In this document: positions 17,356-27,927 of the stretch, in pieces
How the letters are laid out: the number at the start of each line of letters is the position of its first letter
Numbering within the stretch: the stretch's first letter is position 1
Source: an uncultured Prevotellaceae bacterium
GTDB lineage: Bacteria; Bacteroidota; Bacteroidia; Bacteroidales; Bacteroidaceae
Assembly (NCBI GenBank): GCA_900315745.1
Contig: ONAG01000023.1
Location: 1-44,390, forward strand
Length of the DNA: 44,390 nucleotides
Direction: 5' to 3'
Program-made: the position numbers and the translations under genes
Notes under the pieces: model-generated
The model's database searches: none
What the model was told of the DNA's origin: nothing
Seen by the model: only the letters and a program-made list of their open reading frames with translations

Positions 17356-19104
17356 CTATCTCTTGAGAGGCACTTGCCTCATTCGCTTGGAGAGAGCTGC
17401 GGCCGTAGGGGGCACACCTGTTGCGACAGCCGACTTGTCGTGCTTTCCTGGAATATAATATATATCGTCCTTGCCCACCGGCCGGATATAGTCATACCAA
17501 CCGAAATTAGGCAAGAAATCTTTCGAAGGGGGTATCTGTGTCATGGGATAGAGCACGCCTTCCGACTTGGAAGCCCAGATCTTGTCCAACTTGCGTTCTT
17601 TGCCGAGAAACATCCTCATTGTGTCGGTTTCAAGATACACCATGCCGATGAGCGAACTGTCCTTCTCCTCTACGGGATAATAAACTGTCTGCACATTGCC
17701 AATGGCTTCACTCATCTGTATTTGCCCATCCTCGAAGTATGCATTCATCAACTTGGAAGTGATTTGGTTATAATAGACCTTTCCCGGATGCTCATAGTCG
17801 TGCATCATTTCTATGGACAGGGCTTTTGACATCACATGGGCTTCACGCACTGTAGAGTCGTTCATAAAGACCTTTATGCTGTCGCCAAGCAACTGCCGGT
17901 TTGCATTCCACGCTATCGGGTCGAAATACATGGTCAGGCTGGAGTCGCGTGAACAGACAACCATGGAATCACAAACCGCCTGAACATCCTGTCGGAACAT
18001 CCTCACTTTCTTATAACAATGCACCTTCCTATACATGGAATCGGTGTCGAGATAGAAGGTCTCCACCCTTATCGTGTCGGCATGCATGTAAAGTGTGTCT
18101 TTCTGGGAGAAGTCCATGAACACAGGATTTTTGGTCGCCATACCTCGCCCTGTCTTTTCATCATAGTCCACGGCATCTGCCAACAATTGGTTCTTGTTCT
18201 TGTGGTCAACATATTTCACTCTTCCATATCCCCTGCTCTTCTTGGTGTTGCTGTCGTAGAACAAACTGTCGCCAGTAATGGTTCTGATGTCATTGGCTAT
18301 GGAGGACTTGTCGAACAATTCCACCTTGTCGGTATCCATATAGAAGAAGCAGTTGGTGGTTTCCACATCATAGCCGTCACGTATGGAATGAATGACAGAC
18401 TTGGACCAAGAGGGAGAGCCACCATTTGGAGGATAAATGGTTTTGCCACCCATGACATGCGCTTTCTGAGTCTCCGACTCATAAAACAAAGTGTCTGTGG
18501 TGATGACGTGTGTTTTTGTCTTTAATGTGACATCATAGAAAAACTCCGCCTCCTTGGTCGTAAGGTTGTATTTTCCCCAGTCACTGCTTAAGGTCATGCC
18601 TTTTGCCTTGTCGGCATAATTGCCTCCTTGGTCATAATAGACAATGTCGAATTTCCTGTCATAGACGAGATTGTCGGTGTGCAGTTCAGATGTCTTGCGA
18701 TGTATCACTATGACATTGCTTTGTGCATGAACCATCTCTCCATCCGCCCTTCCGTCATAGAAGGCGGTGTCGCACTTTATTTCCAAGGTATCGCCTTGCA
18801 GCATTCTTACATGTCCAAAAGCCTGGAATGTATTCTCCTGCTGCTTGAAATAAGCACTGTCACAATATAACACAGTACCACGATGCCTGAATTTCACTTT
18901 CCCTCTCACCACCTGAGTGTCGTGTCTCTTGTATTCGTCGAAATACAAGGAGTCGGCATGATCGAGGTAGATTCGTTCGTCTTGAACTTTTGTTTTCCTC
19001 TGCGCTGCCGCATTTTGGGTTAGACAAAGTCCAAACAGGCATAGAATCAGCACTATGATTCCATGCCTGTGACAATGTGTGTTGCAGCAGCGAGATGATG
19101 TCAT
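17356..19104 (-). CDS. OstA/LptA-like LPS transport protein
   Basis: The ATG at 19104 overlaps the stop of the upstream surA-like gene as ATGA, so translation is probably coupled; a TTG three codons earlier (19113) is less likely. The 582-residue product begins with a hydrophobic export signal (IIVLILCLFGLCLTQNAAAQ). It then has many short beta repeats of the type V-x-G-x-V-x-F-x-x-x-G-x-x-L-x-C-D-x-A-x-[FY], characteristic of the OstA/LptA jelly-roll that forms the periplasmic lipopolysaccharide bridge. Bacteroidetes members are larger than E. coli LptA. Its place next to periplasmic foldases fits outer-membrane assembly. The C-terminal part after about residue 480 is not recognised. Confidence 0.8.
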   Translation of the reverse strand: MTSSRCCNTHCHRHGIIVLILCLFGLCLTQNAAAQRKTKVQDERIYLDHADSLYFDEYKRHDTQVVRGKVKFRHRGTVLYCDSAYFKQQENTFQAFGHVRMLQGDTLEIKCDTAFYDGRADGEMVHAQSNVIVIHRKTSELHTDNLVYDRKFDIVYYDQGGNYADKAKGMTLSSDWGKYNLTTKEAEFFYDVTLKTKTHVITTDTLFYESETQKAHVMGGKTIYPPNGGSPSWSKSVIHSIRDGYDVETTNCFFYMDTDKVELFDKSSIANDIRTITGDSLFYDSNTKKSRGYGRVKYVDHKNKNQLLADAVDYDEKTGRGMATKNPVFMDFSQKDTLYMHADTIRVETFYLDTDSMYRKVHCYKKVRMFRQDVQAVCDSMVVCSRDSSLTMYFDPIAWNANRQLLGDSIKVFMNDSTVREAHVMSKALSIEMMHDYEHPGKVYYNQITSKLMNAYFEDGQIQMSEAIGNVQTVYYPVEEKDSSLIGMVYLETDTMRMFLGKERKLDKIWASKSEGVLYPMTQIPPSKDFLPNFGWYDYIRPVGKDDIYYIPGKHDKSAVATGVPPTAAALSKRMRQVPLKR

Positions 19105-20543
19105 TTCACCCAACCTTTATATTGGAAGTCGCAGTCCTTGTATCTGTCGCCCATCCTCACATAAGTGTTCTTCAGCTTGTCTGCTATCCATGTATTCAGC
19201 ACGTCGTTTCTTCTCTTTTCCAACACCACATCCTTCATGGTCTGGAAGTCTTCGGTGATGGTGGCACGATGGCTTTCCACACGCGACTTGAGCTTTATTA
19301 TGGCAGCTACTGTCTTTCCTTTGTTGTTTATCATCTCAAAGGCTTCAGAAACCTCTCCCACCTTTAGCTTTTCCACAGCCCTTGCCACCTCGGTGGGCAG
19401 GTCCTGCATGCGGAACTTGGAAGTACGTGTCTGGGTCTGCTCCGACGTGTTTGCCATAAGTCCGTGATTACTTTTGGTGTCTTTGTCATCCGAGATGTAT
19501 GTAGCAGCCTCGTCGAAAGTGAACTTTGCATCCCTTATATCGTTGGCTATAGAGTCAAGCTGAGCCTTGGCGGTATCGATATTGTCTCTTGTGACACGTG
19601 GCTTGAGCAGTATGTGCCTCACATTGATTCTCTCTCCGCGCTTGTCTATCAATTGGATTATATGGAACCCGAATTGAGACTCCACGATTTTTGACACTTT
19701 GTTGGGGTCGGTGAGATTGAATGCGACACTTGCAAAATCCGGGTCGAGGTGCGCCTTGGGGGTGTATCCTATCTCACCTCCCTGTCTGGCAGAGCCATCT
19801 TCGGAGTAGAGACGCGCCAATGTAGCAAAAGTGGTCTCACCCTTGTTCACACGGTCGGTGTATTCACGCAGCAAGTCCTTCACCCTGTTTACTTCCTCAA
19901 CGGAGACTTTGGGCTGGCGGGTGATGATTTGCACCTCAACAGTTGTGGGCACCATAGGGATGCTGTCCTCTGGCAAGTCCTTGAAATAATTTCTCACTTC
20001 TGCAGGAGAAACCTTCAAGTCTTTCACCAAGTGCATCTTCATTTTCTGGATAAGTTCCCTGTTTCTGAAATCATCGTGCATTTGCTGGCGCATCTGTGAC
20101 ACAGTCTGTTTGCGATACTCTTCCAGTTTTTCCTTAGACCCATCAGCCAGTTGAATCCAGTAGTTGATTTGGTCGTCTATGCTCTGGGTAATTTCGGACT
20201 CTGTCACCTCGATGCTGTCGATGGCTGCCTGATGCAAGAAGAGTTTTTGCACGGCAAGCTGTTCTGGAATGACACAATCGGGGTTGCCATCCCATCTCAC
20301 ACCTTCCGCCTCGGCTTGCAGTCTCATCGCCTCGATGTCCGACTTGAGTATTGGTTCGTCGCCGACCACCCATACCACCTCGTCGATGATGCTGGCAGGG
20401 TTGGTCGTTGCAGCAGCACTTTCGCTGTTTGTGCTCTTCAAAGTGTCGGTTATGGCATTGTAGCCCATAGCCCCTACCCTGACGGGCATGAGCAAGAGCA
20501 TCAAGCAGGCACTTATGAGCAGACGCATATTTTTATCTTGCAT
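19101..20543 (-). CDS. surA: SurA-like periplasmic peptidyl-prolyl isomerase
   Basis: The product has 480 residues with an export signal (MRLLISACLMLLLMPVRVGA, starting either at the ATG at 20543 or at 20528). It has the SurA layout: an N-terminal chaperone region (about 50-190), two parvulin-type domains (about 190-300 and 305-420, with GGEIGYTPKAHLDP and FGFHIIQLIDKRGERINVRHIL), and a C-terminal helix. The second domain is poorly conserved. It probably escorts unfolded outer-membrane proteins across the periplasm. It starts 10 bases after the upstream isomerase gene and overlaps the OstA-like gene by 4 bases. Confidence 0.88.
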   Translation of the reverse strand: MQDKNMRLLISACLMLLLMPVRVGAMGYNAITDTLKSTNSESAAATTNPASIIDEVVWVVGDEPILKSDIEAMRLQAEAEGVRWDGNPDCVIPEQLAVQKLFLHQAAIDSIEVTESEITQSIDDQINYWIQLADGSKEKLEEYRKQTVSQMRQQMHDDFRNRELIQKMKMHLVKDLKVSPAEVRNYFKDLPEDSIPMVPTTVEVQIITRQPKVSVEEVNRVKDLLREYTDRVNKGETTFATLARLYSEDGSARQGGEIGYTPKAHLDPDFASVAFNLTDPNKVSKIVESQFGFHIIQLIDKRGERINVRHILLKPRVTRDNIDTAKAQLDSIANDIRDAKFTFDEAATYISDDKDTKSNHGLMANTSEQTQTRTSKFRMQDLPTEVARAVEKLKVGEVSEAFEMINNKGKTVAAIIKLKSRVESHRATITEDFQTMKDVVLEKRRNDVLNTWIADKLKNTYVRMGDRYKDCDFQYKGWVK

Positions 20544-20553
20544 TTTCCGTTTT

Positions 20554-21978
20554 TCAATGTTTGTTGACTGTAGCCAACACCTCTTTGTTCACTACGATGG
20601 GTATGCGTTTGCGCAGTTCACCCACCCATGTTTGTTCCATTTCCTTTTGCAAGTCATCCACCACTTGCCCTTTCACGTCAGAATATTCCTGAGGTGCCTT
20701 TATCAGTTTTCCGTAAGTGGCATCAATGGGATAATCCGGGTTGGTCTTCACCGTGACATCTTTCTTCTTGAACACCTCACGGTCAACCAATGGGCTGTCT
20801 CCAACCTTGAAAAGTCCCTTTTCCACCCTGATTCGCTTCACTGAGTCGGCATTGAAAGTAGTGCGCAACTTTTCAGCCCACTTGTCGAAAGGCAGTCCCT
20901 TGACGCATTTCTTCACCGCCTTCACATCTGCCTTCTCCTTCACATGGTATGCCATTCCCTTGAATCGAGGAGAGTCCCATTTGTATTTTTTCTTGTTCTT
21001 CTTGAAATAGTTTGCCAGTCCTGCCTCGTCGTTCTTGGCTTTTTCCCACACTTCTCTATTGCTTATCTCAAAAGCCAACAGTCCGTCATGATACTCACGT
21101 ATGAGATTAGCAAGATCTGAATCCTTGGCTGAGAGTTCCTGTGTTCTCTCTTCCAGCAGTTGGTTTGCGGAAGCATATCCTTTAGCCTTTACTTGTTCGT
21201 CGATTTTCTCGTCGATTATTCTTTCACGTATGCCTCTTCTATCAATGAAAGTGATGATGTCAGCCCTGACAGAATCAAAGGGAACGAAGTTCTTCTTGTC
21301 CTCCAACCTTATGATATGATAACCATAGTCAGACAAGACGGGACCGCAAGTCTGGCCTTTTTCGAGAGAATACACAGCCTTTTCAAATTCCGGCACGGTC
21401 TGACCTGGCTGTATCCATCCCAACGAACCTCCACGAGCTCCCGAGCCCTTGTCGTCGGAGAAGCGTTTTGCCAAGTCGGCAAAGTCAGCACCTTGCTTCA
21501 AGGCGTTATACAGAGAGTCTGCCTTTATTTTCGCCTTTTCCTTGGCGGCATTCTCTTCTCTTTGTCCCACAGCTATCAAGATGTGGCTTGGCAAAGCCAA
21601 TCCACCGAGTGAATCGACATAATGCTGTGTGCGGTCATAGATATTCTTTGCCTCCTTCTGGATGTCGTCGTCTGTGATGAACGATGGCCTCACCTGCTGG
21701 TCGCGATACTGTGCAAACTCGTTCTTGAAAGCCTGGGTGGTATCCATTCCAGCTTCAATGGCAGCGATGACCTTAAGCTTATAATTGATGAAGAGGTCAA
21801 CGTATTCTTCCACCGTCTTTTTGTCGATGACACCCTCGGAATTGTTTTTGTTGTAAGAGTACTCGAATTCAGACCTTGCTACGGGCACGCCGTTGATGGT
21901 CATGATTGTAGGATCGCTTTGTTGAGCGAACGCAGCCGTGCCCATGGCGAGCATGGCAAGAATGGTCTTAAGTCTCAT
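20554..21978 (-). CDS. Parvulin-type peptidyl-prolyl isomerase, PpiD/SurA type
   Basis: The 474-residue product has a signal peptide (MRLKTILAMLAMGTAAFAQQ). A helical chaperone part (about 25-125) precedes one clear parvulin domain (about 128-225) with LPSHILIAVG, FADLAKRFSDDKGSGARGGSLGW, VPEFEKAVYSL and YGYHIIRLEDKK. The C-terminal half is Lys-rich and less conserved, and may hold a second, degenerate isomerase-like domain. It acts in the periplasm on folding of exported proteins. It lies 11 bases after guaB and 10 before the surA-like gene, so it is part of one transcript. Confidence 0.88.
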   Translation of the reverse strand: MRLKTILAMLAMGTAAFAQQSDPTIMTINGVPVARSEFEYSYNKNNSEGVIDKKTVEEYVDLFINYKLKVIAAIEAGMDTTQAFKNEFAQYRDQQVRPSFITDDDIQKEAKNIYDRTQHYVDSLGGLALPSHILIAVGQREENAAKEKAKIKADSLYNALKQGADFADLAKRFSDDKGSGARGGSLGWIQPGQTVPEFEKAVYSLEKGQTCGPVLSDYGYHIIRLEDKKNFVPFDSVRADIITFIDRRGIRERIIDEKIDEQVKAKGYASANQLLEERTQELSAKDSDLANLIREYHDGLLAFEISNREVWEKAKNDEAGLANYFKKNKKKYKWDSPRFKGMAYHVKEKADVKAVKKCVKGLPFDKWAEKLRTTFNADSVKRIRVEKGLFKVGDSPLVDREVFKKKDVTVKTNPDYPIDATYGKLIKAPQEYSDVKGQVVDDLQKEMEQTWVGELRKRIPIVVNKEVLATVNKH

Positions 21979-21989
21979 GATTATATTTA

Positions 21990-23483
<1,494 letters not shown>

Positions 23484-23493
23484 TTATTGCGTG

Positions 23494-23501
23494 CAAAATT
23501 A
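23494..23501 (-). promoter_or_regulatory. -7 element of the guaB unit
   Basis: TAATTTTG on the minus strand lies 23 bases upstream of the guaB ATG. No -33 TTG is visible at 19-21 bases, so it is half a promoter. The predicted leader would be about 17 bases. Confidence 0.5.
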
Positions 23502-23563
23502 GCAATAAAAATCCACATATAGGGTTCTTTGCCACTTTTTCTTGATGAATTAATACGTTTTAA

Positions 23564-23598
23564 CGCGATGCACTGCCTCAATGGGGCAGTGCATCGCG
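23564..23598 (-). terminator. 14-bp hairpin after recQ
   Basis: Arms 23564-23577 and 23585-23598 are perfect complements with a 7-base loop, starting 26 bases after the recQ stop codon. The following minus-strand sequence is TTAAAACG, a weak U-tract. It probably ends the clpP-clpX-recQ transcript. Confidence 0.65.
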
Positions 23599-23623
23599 CT
23601 AATTTCTTACATTTGGGAATCTG

Positions 23624-25798
23624 TCAATTAGCCATTTCTGAGAAGAATTTCACCCTAACCATCCTTATATCCTCCTCGGAATAGTCTTCTCCAAGTTCCT
23701 CCATGGCTGTGTCGAGGTCGTCGGTTTCACTTTCACAGAAATAATCGTAGATGTCATCCACATGGTCTTCATCCATAACATCTTCGATGAAATAATCTAT
23801 GTTCAACTTGGTGCCGCTATACACTATGGACTCTATTTCCGTGAGCAGGTCATCGAAGTCAAGTCCCAACGCTTTTGCCACCTCTTCCAAGTCGATTTTG
23901 CGGTCGATGCTCTGGATTATCTTCACCTTCAATATCGACTTCTTGGCAACGGTGCGAACACGGAGTTCCTCTGGCCGCTCTATTTCGTTCTCCTCGCAAT
24001 GTTTCTTTATGAGGTCGCAGAATTCCTGACCATAGCGCTTGGCTTTACCCGCGCCAACACCCTGTATGTTTTGAAGCTCTTGCAAGTTGATGGGGTACAT
24101 GGTAGCCATCTGTTCGAGTGACGGGTCCTGGAAAATGACGTAGGGTGGCACTTGCATGCGTTGCGACATTTTCTTTCTGAGGTCTTTAAGCATGGCATAA
24201 AGTTCCGGGTCGAGTGCTCCACTGCCTTCTGTTGCCTCCTCATCATACTCGTCCTTGAATTCAGTGTCCTCCACAATCATGAATGAATATGGTTTCTTCA
24301 TGAATTTCTTTCCTGCAGAGGTAAGCTTGAGCAAGCCGTAGTTTTCCACATCCTTCTTCAGGAGTCCGGCAATGAGAGCCTGTCTGATGACTGGATTCCA
24401 CATCTTGTCGCTCTCGTCCTCGCCTGAGCCAAACTCCTCAAGTTGGTCGTGCTTGTGTGAAATGATGTCCTCCGTAGCATTTCCTTTCACAAAGTCGATA
24501 ATGTAATCAGCTCTGAAATTTTCTCTGACAGCAGCTATTGCCTTAAGGACGATGAGCAGTTGGTCACGTCCCTCTATTTTGGTTTTCGGATGCAGGCAAT
24601 TGTCGCAATTCCCACAATTGTCGGGCTTGTACTCCTCACCGAAATAGTGAAGGAGCATCTTCCTGCGACACAAAGACGACTCTGCATAGGCTGCCGTCTC
24701 CTTGAGCAGCTGCCTTCCTATGTCCTGCTCTGCCACAGGTTTTCCCTCCATGAACTTCTCCAATTTCTGCAAGTCCTTGTAGGAATAGAAAGTGATGCAC
24801 TTTCCTTCTCCTCCATCCCTGCCTGCCCTTCCGGTCTCCTGATAATAGCCTTCAAGACTCTTGGGGATGTCGTAATGTATCACAAATCTCACATCAGGCT
24901 TGTCGATGCCCATGCCAAAAGCTATGGTGGCAACAATGATGTCTATCTTCTCCATGAGGAAGTCATCCTGCGTCTCCGAACGCTTTGCCGACTCCAGTCC
25001 GGCATGGTAGGGTGCCGCCTTAATGTCGTTGGCACACAAGTCGGCTGCCAGTTCTTCCACCTTTTTCCTCGACAAGCAATAGACGATGCCGCTCTTGCCT
25101 GCATTTTGCTTTATGAAGCGGATTATCTGCTTGTTGATGTCGTTTGTCTTCGGCCTCACCTCGTAATACAGGTTGGGGCGGTTGAACGAACTGTTGAATT
25201 CCTTGGCATCAAGTATCCCAAGGTTTTTCTTGATGTCGGTACGCACTTTGTCGGTAGCCGTAGCTGTAAGCGCTATTACAGGAGCCTCGCCAATTTTTTG
25301 GATGGTAGGCCTGATGTTTCTATATTCCGGCCTGAAGTCATGTCCCCATTCCGAGATGCAATGTGCCTCGTCTATTGCGTAGAATGATATCTTCACCGAG
25401 TGAAGAAATTCCACATTATCCTCCTTGTTAAGTGATTCGGGTGCCACATAAAGCAATTTTGTCTTTCCCGAAACTATGTCGGCCTTGACTTGGTCTATTG
25501 CTGCCTTGTTGAGAGATGAGTTAAGGTAGTGAGCCACCCCTTCCTCCTCGCTCATTCCATTGATGACATCCACCTGGTTTTTCATAAGAGCGATGAGTGG
25601 CGATATCACGATGGCTGTGCCATCCATCAATAGCGACGGCAATTGGTAGCACAACGACTTTCCTCCTCCTGTAGGCATTAGCACGAAGGTGTCGTTGCCC
25701 GCAAGAACATTGCTTACAATGGCTTCTTGGTCGCCTTTGAACTTGTCAAAGCCGAAGTACTTTTTTAGTTGTTGATTGAGGTTAACGTCTTTTGGCAT
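23624..25798 (-). CDS. recQ: ATP-dependent DNA helicase RecQ
   Basis: This superfamily 2 3'-5' helicase has 724 residues. Motif I is MPTGGGKSLCYQ (P-loop 42-48) and motif II is DEAH (143-146) in AIDEAHCISEWGHDFR. The helicase C domain contains YYQETGRAGRDGG. The zinc-binding region has CRRKMLLHYFGE...CGNCDNC. An RQC winged helix and an HRDC domain (about 530-610) follow, with an acidic C-terminus of about 100 residues beyond HRDC. It lies 43 bases after clpX and is probably co-transcribed with clpP-clpX. Confidence 0.95.
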   Translation of the reverse strand: MPKDVNLNQQLKKYFGFDKFKGDQEAIVSNVLAGNDTFVLMPTGGGKSLCYQLPSLLMDGTAIVISPLIALMKNQVDVINGMSEEEGVAHYLNSSLNKAAIDQVKADIVSGKTKLLYVAPESLNKEDNVEFLHSVKISFYAIDEAHCISEWGHDFRPEYRNIRPTIQKIGEAPVIALTATATDKVRTDIKKNLGILDAKEFNSSFNRPNLYYEVRPKTNDINKQIIRFIKQNAGKSGIVYCLSRKKVEELAADLCANDIKAAPYHAGLESAKRSETQDDFLMEKIDIIVATIAFGMGIDKPDVRFVIHYDIPKSLEGYYQETGRAGRDGGEGKCITFYSYKDLQKLEKFMEGKPVAEQDIGRQLLKETAAYAESSLCRRKMLLHYFGEEYKPDNCGNCDNCLHPKTKIEGRDQLLIVLKAIAAVRENFRADYIIDFVKGNATEDIISHKHDQLEEFGSGEDESDKMWNPVIRQALIAGLLKKDVENYGLLKLTSAGKKFMKKPYSFMIVEDTEFKDEYDEEATEGSGALDPELYAMLKDLRKKMSQRMQVPPYVIFQDPSLEQMATMYPINLQELQNIQGVGAGKAKRYGQEFCDLIKKHCEENEIERPEELRVRTVAKKSILKVKIIQSIDRKIDLEEVAKALGLDFDDLLTEIESIVYSGTKLNIDYFIEDVMDEDHVDDIYDYFCESETDDLDTAMEELGEDYSEEDIRMVRVKFFSEMAN

Positions 25799-25841
25799 GG
25801 TGTGTTGTTCTCAAATGAGGCTGTCCAGAGCAGTTTGGGGG

Positions 25842-27068
25842 TCATTCTACCCCCTCTGCGCTCTGAAAGTGTGCTTTATCAAGTTGTTGTCTCGCATATT
25901 CGAGCGTGACATCAAATTTCTTTACCTTTTTCGATGGCAAGTCGAACATGGCATCCATCATGACATTCTCCACGATTGAGCGCAATCCCCTTGCTCCCAA
26001 CTTGTATTCCGTGGCCTTGTCAACAATGAAGTCTAATGCTTCTTGAGAGAAGGTGAGCTTTATTCCGTCCATCTCGAAAAGTTTTATATACTGCCTCACG
26101 ATGGAGTTTTTTGGCTCAACCAGTATCTTCCTCAAAGCCTCTTTATCCAATGGATTGAGGTATGTCAGCACAGGCAAGCGACCTATGATTTCCGGTATTA
26201 GCCCAAAAGACTTCAGGTCTTGTGGCAACACATACTTCATAAGGTCCTCCTTGTCTATTTTCCTTACATTCTGCACAGAATTATATCCCACCACATGCGT
26301 GTTGAGCCTTTGCGCTATCTTGCGTTCTATGCCATCGAAGGCTCCTCCACAGATGAACAGGATGTGCCTTGTATCCACCTGTATGTATTTTTGGTCGGGA
26401 TGTTTCCTGCCGCCTTGTGGGGGCACATTTACCATGGTGCCCTCCAAGAGCTTTAGCAATCCTTGTTGCACTCCTTCTCCGCTCACGTCGCGCGTGATTG
26501 ACGGATTGTCACTCTTTCTGGCTATCTTGTCTATCTCGTCGATGAATACGATGCCTCGTTGGGCAGCCTCCACATTGTAGTCAGCTACTTGCAGCAACCT
26601 TGACAGGATGCTTTCCACATCCTCACCGACATACCCTGCCTCTGTGAACACGGTGGCATCCACTATCGTGAAAGGCACGTCGAGCAACTTGGCAATGGTT
26701 CGAGCGAGCAGGGTTTTTCCCGTGCCCGTGCTCCCCACCATGATTATATTGCTCTTCTCTATCTCAACACCATCTTTCTCTTCGGGCTGGTAGAGGCGCT
26801 TGTAATGATTATAGACAGAAACCGCCAAATACCTCTTTGCCTCGTCCTGACCTATGACATATTGGTCGAGATAATCTTTTATTTCTTGCGGTTTGGGCAA
26901 TTGCTTGAGGTCTTTCTTTTCCTTCTTGTCTTTTGACCTAAGCACTCCCGAGGTCTGCACTATCTCATAAGCCTGTTGTGAGCAATCTTCACAGATATAC
27001 GCATTGATGCCCGATATGAGGAGCTTCACCTCCTTCTCATTTCTTCCACAGAAACTACATTTGTTCAT
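25842..27068 (-). CDS. clpX: ATP-dependent Clp protease ATP-binding subunit ClpX
   Basis: This AAA+ unfoldase feeds substrates to ClpP. The 408-residue protein has an N-terminal zinc-binding domain (C4, C7, C26, C29), Walker A GSTGTGKT (112-119), Walker B with [12 protein letters not shown], and a sensor-2 region with KLGARGLRS near the C-terminus. The usual IGF-type ClpP-contact loop lies in the region between. It begins 6 bases after the clpP stop codon, consistent with co-expression of the two subunits. Confidence 0.97.
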   Translation of the reverse strand: MNKCSFCGRNEKEVKLLISGINAYICEDCSQQAYEIVQTSGVLRSKDKKEKKDLKQLPKPQEIKDYLDQYVIGQDEAKRYLAVSVYNHYKRLYQPEEKDGVEIEKSNIIMVGSTGTGKTLLARTIAKLLDVPFTIVDATVFTEAGYVGEDVESILSRLLQVADYNVEAAQRGIVFIDEIDKIARKSDNPSITRDVSGEGVQQGLLKLLEGTMVNVPPQGGRKHPDQKYIQVDTRHILFICGGAFDGIERKIAQRLNTHVVGYNSVQNVRKIDKEDLMKYVLPQDLKSFGLIPEIIGRLPVLTYLNPLDKEALRKILVEPKNSIVRQYIKLFEMDGIKLTFSQEALDFIVDKATEYKLGARGLRSIVENVMMDAMFDLPSKKVKKFDVTLEYARQQLDKAHFQSAEGVE

Positions 27069-27074
27069 GGTCTC

Positions 27075-27740
27075 TTACTTCTTTCGCACCAGCACGTTGT
27101 CTATCATGCCGTATTCCTTGGCTTCTTGTGAGGTCATCCAGTAGTTGCGGTCGGAATCAGCCCATACCTTGTCGAAAGGCGTGTGCGAATGTTCGGCGAT
27201 GATGTTGTAGAGTTCTTTTTTATATTTTTGTATCTCACGAGCTTCTATCTCGATGTCGGATGCCTGTCCCTGCACTCCTCCAAGTGGCTGATGTATCATC
27301 ACTCGGCTATGTGTGAGTGCGGCACGCTTTCCTTCTGCCCCTGCCACAAGCAGCACGGCAGCCATCGACGCAGCCATGCCTGTGCAAATGGTGGCTACAT
27401 CACTGGTGATGAACTGCATGGTGTCATAAATGCCGAGTCCTGCTGTCACGCTTCCACCAGGAGAATTGATATATACGGATATGTCCTTGCCGCTATCCAC
27501 AGAGTCAAGATATAGCAACTGAGCCTGAAGAGTGTTTGCCGTATAGTCATCGATAGGGGTTCCGAGGAAGATGATGCGGTCCATCATTAACCTTGAGAAC
27601 ACGTCCATCTGTGTGACATTCAACTGTCTTTCTTCGAGGATGTATGGATTCAAATATTGCGACTGTGCGCTGATGACATCGTCGAACACTTGTCCGTTGA
27701 TGCCCAAATGCTTTGTGGCGAATTTTCTAAAATCGTTCAT
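27075..27740 (-). CDS. clpP: ATP-dependent Clp protease proteolytic subunit
   Basis: This serine peptidase forms the 14-subunit ClpP barrel. The catalytic triad is visible as S125 in GMAASMAAV, H150 in SRVMIHQPLGG and D197 in DSDRNYWM. It has 221 residues, with a longer N-terminus than the E. coli enzyme that may include a processed propeptide. It is followed at once by clpX. A -7 element flanked by a long inverted repeat lies about 90-155 bases upstream. Confidence 0.97.
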   Translation of the reverse strand: MNDFRKFATKHLGINGQVFDDVISAQSQYLNPYILEERQLNVTQMDVFSRLMMDRIIFLGTPIDDYTANTLQAQLLYLDSVDSGKDISVYINSPGGSVTAGLGIYDTMQFITSDVATICTGMAASMAAVLLVAGAEGKRAALTHSRVMIHQPLGGVQGQASDIEIEAREIQKYKKELYNIIAEHSHTPFDKVWADSDRNYWMTSQEAKEYGMIDNVLVRKK

Positions 27741-27829
27741 TTCTCTTTTTGTTTTTGTTTCATAATGTGAGTTCCCGGTGCTACACCATCGCCCACGTCA
27801 TGACAAAGTACAAAAATCAGACCATAAAT

Positions 27830-27895
27830 ATAAGGTTACCGACTTTTCTTTTTATTCGTAGCAACAAAGTTACAAAAAAAAGTCGATAACCTTAT
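27830..27895. repeat. 18-bp inverted repeat flanking the clpP promoter
   Basis: Arms 27830-27847 and 27878-27895 match at 17 of 18 positions and enclose 30 bases that contain the clpP -7 element. The right arm covers the -33 zone and the left arm lies in the clpP leader. The arrangement fits an operator pair for a repressor or heat-shock-type regulator, or a cruciform. It could also be part of a tig terminator. Confidence 0.6.
27865..27872 (-). promoter_or_regulatory. -7 element of clpP-clpX-recQ
   Basis: TAACTTTG on the minus strand fits TAnnTTTG. The nearest TTG upstream is 24 bases away, so the -33 part is off-consensus. The predicted leader is about 120 bases. Confidence 0.5.
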
Positions 27896-27927
27896 GCAAA
27901 AAAGGTTTTTTTTTGAAAAAAAACAAA

